Source: Myxococcales bacterium
GTDB lineage: Bacteria > Myxococcota_A > Polyangia > Fen-1088
Length of the DNA stretch: 38,303 nt
Assembly: GCA_003153015.1 (NCBI GenBank)
Contig: PMBS01000137.1
Location: forward strand, 1-38,303
Reading direction: 5' to 3'
The position numbers and the translations under genes are program-made. Position 1 is the first letter of the stretch, and the number at the start of each line of letters is the position of its first letter. Positions 24,005 through 30,485 of this stretch are shown here, piece by piece. The notes below the pieces were generated by a model. It did not search any database. It had not been told where the DNA came from and saw only the letters and a program-made list of their open reading frames with translations.

Positions 24005-25594
24005 ATGCCCAAGACCGGCAAGGCCCCCTCCCGTCCGTTGACGATCTACCTCCTCAAGGCAGGACACACGCCGGAGACTGCGGTCAAGGATCTCGGCAAG
24101 CTGCGGAAATTCTCTGTCGGTGAGAACGGCAGCATCGGTGATTTGTACTTGAGTGTGGCACCCGCCCGCCCGCCGCGATGGGTCTCTCTCTTCCGGGGCG
24201 CTACTTCGCCTGAGCTGCCTGTTCTCCTCGGGAGTCCGCCGTCCGGGGTCTTGCTGATTGAGAACGGCGGGCATTTCTTTGCCCTGACCTTTGGGTATGG
24301 CCGTCATCTCATCATGCCCGGAACCTACGAGGAAAACTTCGGCCTCATTGTCACGCTGAATAGCGTCCCGGGCGACCGCATCCGTAGCATCGACGTCACA
24401 TCGTTCGACGCGATTTCCAGCCACTCACGGACTCAGGCCAGCCGGGAGGGCTCCATCCGCGAATTCGGGATGGACATCGAGCAGGACCTCCTTCGTGCGG
24501 TCACCGGCACGCCTGCTGACACGACACTTGGAGCCCGCCTTACCGGCATGGACGCCTTGCATACTGTTGTTCAGGTCAACCTCTGTGACCTACCAGCGCT
24601 CCTGGGGCGCTACTACGAGCGGCATCAGGACCAGGGATACAAGACTCTCTATCCTTGGATCGACCAGATCGCCGAAGTTCGGGACAGTGCACGCCGAGCC
24701 AAGCTCGACGACGCGCTCGTAGACAGGCTTCGCAGGGGCAACCTCGACCGCTTGTGGCTGGCCGTGCCTGAAATCCTCGACTGGACTGACGTCGGAGGCT
24801 TCCGTTACTCACGGACCTCCGGGGACGGCCTACACCTCGACCTCCACGCGAGGGACTTCCTGGCCACGCTCAGGGATCCGACAGCGCTCACGACTGACTG
24901 CCTGCGGACCGAGCGTGTACGTTGCTTTTCCGCCTCGACGGATATGCCCAGAGAAACCTGGACCGTCTACCAGTGCGTCTACTGCGAAATCGACGAGGGT
25001 GGTGAGATGTATCTCCTGTCAGCCGGCAGGTGGTACCGTGTCGCGAAGAGCTTCGTGTCGGACGTGAACGCCGCGATTGGCAGACTTGCGCTGGTTGATG
25101 AGCCACTGCCCGCCTACGAAGCTGGGGACAGAACCGAGGGCGACTACAACAGACGCATCGCCGCCGGCGATCCCGCGCACTACGCGCTCATGGACGCCAA
25201 GATGATCGAGTATGGTGGTGGGAAGAGCACCATCGAGTTCTGTGACCTCTTCACCAAGGACCGCCGGATGATCCATGTGAAGCGCTACTCCGGCTCCAGT
25301 ACCCTCAGCCATCTGTTTGCCCAGGGCGAGTTGTCCGGAAATCTCTTTGTAGCGGAGAAGACGTTCCGGGAAAAGGTGATAGCCAAGCTTCCCGCTTCAC
25401 ACAGAGACCTTGTGCCCACGAAGCGGCCCGCACCAGATACGTTCGAGGTGATGTTCTGTGTGGTCAGCCGATCGAAGAAGCCCATCGCGGAGGCGCTGCC
25501 CTTCTTCAGTCGGCTGAACTTGCGTAACAGGGCGCGAGTTCTGGCGAACTACGGGTACCGGGTCAGTCTTGCAAAAATCCAAGCATCCAGCTGA
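24005..25594 (+). CDS. TIGR04141/DUF6119 family protein
   Basis: 529 residues from ATG 24005. The start MPKTGKAPSRPLTIYLLKAGHTPETAVKDL, then LSVAPARPPRWVSLFRG, and then GVLLIENGGHFFALTFGYGRHLIMPGTYEENFGLIVTLNSV-x-x-D-x-I-x-S-x-D are the hallmarks of the sporadically distributed TIGR04141 family (DUF6119). Later conserved parts are HTVVQVNLCDLPALLGRYYERH, ILDWTDVGGFRYSR, WTVYQCVYCEIDEGGEMYLLSAGRWYRVAKSF, FCDLFTKDRRMIHVKRYSGSSTLSHLFAQGELSGNLF. Members occur irregularly in genomes and near mobile or defence genes; biochemical function is not established. It is divergent from the RHH-like regulator and probably under the same operators. Start chosen because the family motif begins there; the frame is open 14 codons further. 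Confidence 0.8.
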   Translation: MPKTGKAPSRPLTIYLLKAGHTPETAVKDLGKLRKFSVGENGSIGDLYLSVAPARPPRWVSLFRGATSPELPVLLGSPPSGVLLIENGGHFFALTFGYGRHLIMPGTYEENFGLIVTLNSVPGDRIRSIDVTSFDAISSHSRTQASREGSIREFGMDIEQDLLRAVTGTPADTTLGARLTGMDALHTVVQVNLCDLPALLGRYYERHQDQGYKTLYPWIDQIAEVRDSARRAKLDDALVDRLRRGNLDRLWLAVPEILDWTDVGGFRYSRTSGDGLHLDLHARDFLATLRDPTALTTDCLRTERVRCFSASTDMPRETWTVYQCVYCEIDEGGEMYLLSAGRWYRVAKSFVSDVNAAIGRLALVDEPLPAYEAGDRTEGDYNRRIAAGDPAHYALMDAKMIEYGGGKSTIEFCDLFTKDRRMIHVKRYSGSSTLSHLFAQGELSGNLFVAEKTFREKVIAKLPASHRDLVPTKRPAPDTFEVMFCVVSRSKKPIAEALPFFSRLNLRNRARVLANYGYRVSLAKIQASS

Positions 25595-25682
25595 ATCTCC
25601 CCAGTCAAGAGTGCGACAACCGGGTTCACGCGATCGAGCACGTCATCCTCCGGGCTGGAACGCTGAGCTTTCGCGCTATCAT

Positions 25683-26480
25683 TCAAGGCACGCTGACCCC
25701 GGCCTGCACGGCCGTGCGAATCAGTTGCGAGACGTGACGGGAGAACTTCGTTGCGCTCATGCGGTCGTGGAGTGCATCGCTGCGGTGCTCGTTGAAAGTG
25801 TGGGTGTGGTAGGGGCTCGCCTTTGCAAACATCACGAGAGTCCCCCGCAAGTGGCGTGTGACGGGGCGCCACCCTGGCTCACGGACGTCGTGGTTCCAAC
25901 GATCCAGAGATTCGTATTTTCCGGGGGCAACCTCTATCAGCTCCTCGCGTGGGTCGGCCGAGCCAGGGTAGATGTTGGTGGGTTCGAGCGCGTCGAGTTC
26001 CAGGCGGAAATAGGACATGCTCCAGTGTGGCGGGTACGCCTGGAACGCGAGCGAGCGCGGACGGACAATGAACACGCCGTCGTGGTCAAATAGGAGTTCT
26101 ATGCATCCTGCCTCATGCGAGCGTCGCGCCTTCGTGAGTTCGAGCCACCCGCCCTCCGGCAAGTATGTGCAGTTCAGGCTGGGCGCGCCAAGCTGGGAGA
26201 GGACCGCGCATATCTCGTCAACACCAGTCCACTTCCGGGTGGCCGGGAGCTTGGACCCGAAGACTGATCCAAGCGCGGCCTTCCACATTTGGATGTTCTT
26301 CTCCTCGAACTGCCGCCGGACGCGCGCCCCCTTCGTGGCCGCGTCATCTCGCTGCAAGGCGGTAACTCGACTCCTTTGAGGGCGTTGCGCTGACGCCTCA
26401 ATCCGCGCCTTGGTATGGGCCTTGTCCGAATTCCCCATTGGCGATCTCACTGGCTTCTTGAGCTGATCTCTCCGGGGCAT
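25683..26480 (-). CDS. Hypothetical protein
   Basis: 265 residues from ATG 26480, which has a good AGGAAGGA site; an upstream in-frame start at 26522 lacks one. The first 65 residues are basic and probably disordered (RRDQLKKPVRSP...RPQRSRVTALQRDDAATKGARVRRQFEEK). The rest is a soluble alpha/beta protein with many aromatic residues (GGWLELTKARRSHEAGCIELLFDHDGVFIVRPRSLAFQAYPPHWSMSYFRLELDALEP; PGKYESLDRWNHDV), ending in an Arg/His-rich helix. No family recognised. It is convergent with the TIGR04141-like gene (88 bases apart) and divergent from the reverse transcriptase. Given its neighbours it may belong to a defence module, but nothing in the sequence shows an activity. Confidence 0.6.
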   Translation of the reverse strand: MPRRDQLKKPVRSPMGNSDKAHTKARIEASAQRPQRSRVTALQRDDAATKGARVRRQFEEKNIQMWKAALGSVFGSKLPATRKWTGVDEICAVLSQLGAPSLNCTYLPEGGWLELTKARRSHEAGCIELLFDHDGVFIVRPRSLAFQAYPPHWSMSYFRLELDALEPTNIYPGSADPREELIEVAPGKYESLDRWNHDVREPGWRPVTRHLRGTLVMFAKASPYHTHTFNEHRSDALHDRMSATKFSRHVSQLIRTAVQAGVSVP

Positions 26481-26711
26481 CGTGTTCCTTCCTCGCGAGA
26501 ACTGACGCCCGCAGCTTGCCACAGCAGGCCGCCGAGGTGCGACGATTCTTCACCACGATACCGGACGCCTAGTGTCGGTGGGCGCGTCGGTACTTGGGCG
26601 ATGCATCGATGGGTGGATTCGGGACAGAGAACGAGATGCGCTCGCGCCTCGTCAGCGCAACACGCGGTTGCCTGCGCTCGAACGCGTTCGAGCTGCTCTG
26701 ATGTTCAGGCG

Positions 26712-26739
26712 TTGACACCATTTTCGTTGCCCATATTCT
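26712..26739 (+). promoter_or_regulatory. sigma70-type promoter upstream of the reverse transcriptase
   Basis: A perfect -35 TTGACA (26712-26717) and a -10 TATTCT (26734-26739, four of six) are separated by 16 bases, predicting a start near 26746. This leaves about 180 bases of transcribed leader before the reverse transcriptase start. Confidence 0.6.
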
Positions 26740-26745
26740 GCGGGG

Positions 26746-26927
26746 CGGGCTCCCTCTGGGCTGGGCTGGGTGCCACAATAGGCGACCCAGTTTTTTCCTG
26801 ACATTCAGTGACGACCGGTGCGGGGGATAGGCGCTGCTCGCAGTGTCCTATCCGGTCGTTCGTCAGGAGATGCATCCCCCTTCCGCGGGCACAAATGAGA
26901 CCCTAGCTGTGGGAGCCCACTAATATC
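26746..26927 (+). ncRNA. Structured leader / candidate non-coding RNA of the reverse transcriptase
   Basis: From the predicted transcription start to the RT start codon the sequence is rich in structure. (1) GGGCTCCC at 26747-26754 is exactly complementary to GGGAGCCC at 26911-26918, enclosing the whole leader. (2) A stem CTGGGTGCC / GGC-G-ACCCAG at 26765-26790 is followed by TTTTTT. (3) A stem-loop at 26796-26868 is built of TCCTGAC/GTCAGGA, ACGACC/GGTCGT, GGATAGG/CCTATCC and a CGCTG/CAGTG tip. Closing terminal repeats around stem-loops immediately before an RT gene are the layout of retron msr-msd RNAs and of some DRT ncRNAs. The GGGAG of the right repeat is also the only candidate ribosome site, so translational control is an alternative reading. 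Confidence 0.45.
26765..26796 (+). terminator. Intrinsic terminator-like hairpin inside the RT leader
   Basis: CTGGGTGCC (26765-26773) pairs with GGC-G-ACCCAG (26780-26790), one bulged base, followed directly by TTTTTT. It lies 26 bases after the -10, so it could end a short RNA, attenuate transcription into the RT gene, or be a structural element of a longer RNA. Confidence 0.55.
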
Positions 26928-28769
26928 GTGCGTAAGCTGCAATACTACTTCTCGGATCGTCGTCTCGTTGCGCTGCTCTGCCGGAAACGGATCGCGCTTG
27001 CGAGGAAGAACCGTCGAGTTCAGTTCGTGGCTCGCGCGTCTGGCGGGACGGTCGACTCCGAGCAAGATGAACTGCAGACACTCCTGCCCCCACGTGGACA
27101 TTGGCCTCGCCCCCGGCGACGAGCACGCTGCGAATCCCCAGATCCCCCCGCAACTGTAGCCAAGACGCTGGCCTGGCATGTGCTTCGGGTGGTCTCAGGA
27201 AAGCAGGCCACGTATTCCTGGGCAAAACGCCTTCGCCGTTTTCTGGACGACTGCCGGCACGAGGCGCTCTCGTGGGACAGGTCGAAGGTCCACAAGGCCA
27301 GACGCGTCGTTGCCATCCCGAAGGAACGGCCGGGAAACGGCCAGACGTACAGAGTCGTGGTGACCTACTCCCTGCGCGACAGCTTGATTGCTAGCGGGTT
27401 TGCCGCCTACCTGGGTGCGGCCATCGATGGCGCGTTGGACGATTGTTGCTTTGCATTCAGACCGGTCCGGAATGGAGAAGCGAGGACCCACCACGACGCA
27501 GTGGACGGCTTCCGAGTATTTGCCAGCCAGATCGCCAAGGGAACCGATCTCTGGGTCGCGGAATGCGACATCCAGGGATTCTTCGACTCGGTTCCGCACA
27601 AGGTGGCGAGGGCTCGGCTTCGCGCCATGGCGGCGAAGACGGGGACAACGTTGGACGAGCGAGCCATTGCGTTCCTCCGTTCATTCCTGACTGGCTACAA
27701 CTACGCGTCGGCGCGGAAGAAGGCGATCAAGCAACTTCGAGTGCAACACGTGGACAGGCCTATCCTGTTCGACCCGGACGCAGCTTTGGCCGATGTGGGG
27801 GACAAGATTGTCGACCGGGGAAAGCGCGGCATCCCACAGGGATCACCACTGTCCGGCGTGCTCGCGAATGCCATCTTGGCAGCCGCGGACGAACGTTGCG
27901 TGAAGAAGCTTCGCCGCAATGGACGGTCCCACTACGCAAGGTACTGCGACGACGTTCTTCTGGTCAGCACGAACCGGGAGTCTTGCCGTTCGGCCCTCGA
28001 CGCGTATGTGCGTAAACTTGGCAAGCTTGGTTTGGCGCACCACCCGCCTCATACCGTCCGCCGCTACTGGGGGCGAAACATGAGGCGCTTCTGGGAGGAG
28101 AAGTCCAAGCTGCCATATCGTTGGCGCTCGACAGGACGTGCGCTGGGCGTTCCGTGGGTCGGCTTTCTCGGCTATCAGTTCAAGCGTGACGGTACGCTGC
28201 GAATCCGGCAGGCGTCGATTCGGCGCGAGATCGCCAAGCAACGGAAGATCGTGGACGATGTCCTCAGGAGCATGCAGACCGCGGCGCGCGCCCAGCGTGC
28301 GCGCGGGATCGCTCACAAGATTCCGCCCACGCACAGGATCGAGCACAAGGTCCGGATGCACTTGGTCGCGATCGGCGTTGGGTACCCATCGGAACATGGC
28401 ACGAGCCCATCTTCCTCGTCGCTGAGCTGGTGCAAAGCGTACCCCCTGTTGCGAAGTGGGCCGGTAGAGCTTCAGCCGCTGAAAGACCTCGATCGGGGCC
28501 GCACCTCCGCCATGAAAGCCCTTCGCGGGAGACTGACCACCCTGGTGAACACGTCGAAGGACATAGTGGAGTGCACCTCGACGCCCGCGGCTCGAAGGCC
28601 ATTTGGGCTACACTACGTCGGTCACTCGTTGAGCTACCACGGCCAATTCCTACCCGCCCGAAGGACTACCGCTACGCCGGTCACACCTGTTTCAACCCGA
28701 GGTGGTTCGGTTTCTGCCCGCGCCAAAGGAATCACGCCCAAAAGGGGGCGACACACATGTCCAAGATGA
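26928..28769 (+). CDS. Reverse transcriptase (unassigned, DRT/unknown-group-like)
   Basis: 613 residues from GTG 26928; start uncertain since no ATG or clear site lies nearby. Motif order: fingers VVAIPKERPGNGQTYRVV and DDCCFAFRPVRNG; motif A ECDIQGFFDS with D214; motif B GIPQGSPLSGVLANAIL (301-317); motif C ARYCDDVLLV with D341 and D342; motif D region WVGFLGYQF (410-418). The catalytic aspartates are intact. No group II intron maturase X domain or HNH endonuclease is evident, and the retron NAxxH and VTG motifs are absent. Residues about 420-540 are basic thumb-like helices; the last 60 are low-complexity and may not be part of the fold. The structured leader upstream and the defence neighbourhood suggest a defence-associated RT. 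Template, product and effector are unknown. Confidence 0.8.
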   Translation: MRKLQYYFSDRRLVALLCRKRIALARKNRRVQFVARASGGTVDSEQDELQTLLPPRGHWPRPRRRARCESPDPPATVAKTLAWHVLRVVSGKQATYSWAKRLRRFLDDCRHEALSWDRSKVHKARRVVAIPKERPGNGQTYRVVVTYSLRDSLIASGFAAYLGAAIDGALDDCCFAFRPVRNGEARTHHDAVDGFRVFASQIAKGTDLWVAECDIQGFFDSVPHKVARARLRAMAAKTGTTLDERAIAFLRSFLTGYNYASARKKAIKQLRVQHVDRPILFDPDAALADVGDKIVDRGKRGIPQGSPLSGVLANAILAAADERCVKKLRRNGRSHYARYCDDVLLVSTNRESCRSALDAYVRKLGKLGLAHHPPHTVRRYWGRNMRRFWEEKSKLPYRWRSTGRALGVPWVGFLGYQFKRDGTLRIRQASIRREIAKQRKIVDDVLRSMQTAARAQRARGIAHKIPPTHRIEHKVRMHLVAIGVGYPSEHGTSPSSSSLSWCKAYPLLRSGPVELQPLKDLDRGRTSAMKALRGRLTTLVNTSKDIVECTSTPAARRPFGLHYVGHSLSYHGQFLPARRTTATPVTPVSTRGGSVSARAKGITPKRGRHTCPR

Positions 28770-29079
28770 TGTTGAGCCGTCGCTCGTCCTTCCCAGCTGC
28801 CCTTGAGCGGATGCCGGCTTCCTAGCATCAGATCGTTGACAGAAGGGGCTACAAACCAATGCCATTACAAGCCCTATGAGACTTCGAGCACCGACTCGAT
28901 CAGGTACAGCGGTTGGTGGATCCTCAGATCGCTCTTGTCCGCTCGAAAAAGGGGCCGAAGCTCTGATGGAGAACGGCGGAAGCGGATTCTCGCGGACAAA
29001 CTGGTCATCGACGCGCTCGTTTCGGATCGACGGACGCGGTAACGTTGGGCGAGCTGGATAAGTGTGAGGCGAATCAAGA
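28770..29079. other. Intergenic stretch with no gene seen
   Basis: 310 bases between the reverse transcriptase and the membrane protein gene. Short frames in several phases lack ribosome sites and recognisable products. No promoter, strong hairpin or terminator was seen, so it is not clear whether the membrane protein is transcribed with the RT. Confidence 0.4.
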
Positions 29080-29904
29080 ATGACATCCCAACCTGCTCAC
29101 CAGCGCGCCTGGACCTGGGCCAGATGGCTACTCCTCGGCTTCCTTGGCGCTGGCGCATTCCTGGGCGCGATCAGCAACTCCATTGCCATCGCCACGTGGC
29201 GAGTGACCCTGTGGGGTACATGTATCGTTCTCGCGGCATGGCTGACAATTGAAATCGCTGCTCGGTATCGACTCCTCACCTGGGTCTTTGGTACACATCC
29301 GACCGTCATCCGCGCGTTTGGCCCCAGGCCTCGGATCTTGATGATAGGTGCTGTCGCGGTCCTTTGGATTCCGCGCGCCGTTGAGATTCTAGGCTTTTCT
29401 TCCGCGGCTGCACCGGAAGTGCAAGCGATATTCTTTCCGAAGAGCGCAGTTCTCGGCAAAGTTGTGCCACACCTTTCGTCTGACGGCAGTTCCTCTCCCG
29501 TGACGATTTACGTCGGCATGAAGAACGCGGGCGGAAGACGTGCTTCCGGCGCGGTAATGACTATCAGTTTCAGGAAGGGTGTCGACGCACGAGCTGTGGA
29601 GGGCCAATGGAAACAAACTGCGGACCTGTCCGGCTATAGCCACTTTGGCTTCGAGGACTCGGCGTTGCCGCTCTATGCTCGGTCGGATCGATACGTGGGC
29701 GCCTTTCAAGTGCGGCTTCCGAAAAGAACCGACAGGCGCGAGATCCTTGCCTGGTTTGAGTTGCACGGCGACTTCGTTCGCAAGGAGGGGCTCCTCTACT
29801 ACGATCGGGCCGCTGATGAGTATCAGGCGTGGCACACGGCGACGCTGAACGAGGCATCTCTAGTCTGGAACGCTCACGTCACGGCGTGGAACCAAGCGCA
29901 ATAG
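29080..29904 (+). CDS. Membrane protein with three N-terminal TM helices
   Basis: 274 residues from ATG 29080, with GAGG about 14 bases upstream. Hydrophobic helices lie at about 16-36 (WLLLGFLGAGAFLGAISNSIA), 41-60 (RVTLWGTCIVLAAWLTIEIA) and 86-105 (ILMIGAVAVLWIPRAVEILG). Residues about 115-274 form a soluble beta-rich domain (VTIYVGMKNAGGRRASGAVMTISFRKGVDARAV; YVGAFQVRLPKRTDRREILAWFELHGDF). No family recognised. It follows the reverse transcriptase on the same strand after 310 bases. Membrane proteins of this size are common effectors in abortive-infection systems, but nothing in the sequence proves that here; an ordinary envelope protein is equally possible. Confidence 0.6.
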   Translation: MTSQPAHQRAWTWARWLLLGFLGAGAFLGAISNSIAIATWRVTLWGTCIVLAAWLTIEIAARYRLLTWVFGTHPTVIRAFGPRPRILMIGAVAVLWIPRAVEILGFSSAAAPEVQAIFFPKSAVLGKVVPHLSSDGSSSPVTIYVGMKNAGGRRASGAVMTISFRKGVDARAVEGQWKQTADLSGYSHFGFEDSALPLYARSDRYVGAFQVRLPKRTDRREILAWFELHGDFVRKEGLLYYDRAADEYQAWHTATLNEASLVWNAHVTAWNQAQ

Positions 29905-30485
29905 GTGAGCAGCATCTCGTGTACGGGGAATCCATGTGACCAATGGCCCTGAGAGTAGGCGCCGAAGACAAGGCAGTGCCGCCGCCAGCACGAGAGGGTC
30001 GCTGCGCCGTTTGCGAAATCCCCGACACCTTCCTGAACGACGTTAGACTCTTGTCGAGGAAGAATGCCCTCGCCCTCCGCATCTTGGAATCCGACCCAGG
30101 GACGTTTTCCAAGGGTCCAAAACTGTTCCAGAAGGTCGTTCATCGGGGATCAAGGTTCTTCTGTCCTCCTCCCATCCCCGTGGTCCCGGTCTAGGTGCGC
30201 CGGGAACGTCGTCCGGTTCCTACGGGATGGCGCGTCGCGAAGTCGTCACTGCACCTGTCGAAGCCACCTTGCGAGGTCAAGTCGCCGAGAGTCTTCCCAA
30301 CAGCCCGCAGCTTCGAGCGACAAACCGAATCAACTAGGCGCAGATCTACTTTCAGCGTGCAGCACTCCCGGAACGTCTGCGCCGAGGCGTCTACAAGATC
30401 TCCGACCGAGGTCGCGAGCTTGTTCAGACGTCACCGACGACGCTGATCATGGGGTAGACTGGCCGCGTGTAGGGATGCAGCATCG
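29905..30485. other. Intergenic stretch upstream of the Argonaute operon, no gene supported
   Basis: 581 bases. Frames of 80-140 codons exist on both strands (for example 29943-30194 plus, 29874-30143 minus), but they lack ribosome sites, start at weak positions and have odd composition. No hairpin, repeat or tRNA was recognised. It should hold the Argonaute promoter; no convincing -35/-10 pair was found. Confidence 0.45.

Noticed and set aside
26746-28769. A canonical retron
   Set aside because: The leader layout fits, but the RT lacks NAxxH and VTG motifs and is much longer; kept as an unassigned RT system.
26928-28769. Group II intron-encoded protein
   Set aside because: No maturase X domain or HNH endonuclease, and no domain V/VI hairpin was recognised downstream of the gene.
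29874-30194. Small genes on both strands between the membrane protein and Argonaute
   Set aside because: Overlapping frames on opposite strands with no ribosome sites, signal peptides or recognisable motifs.
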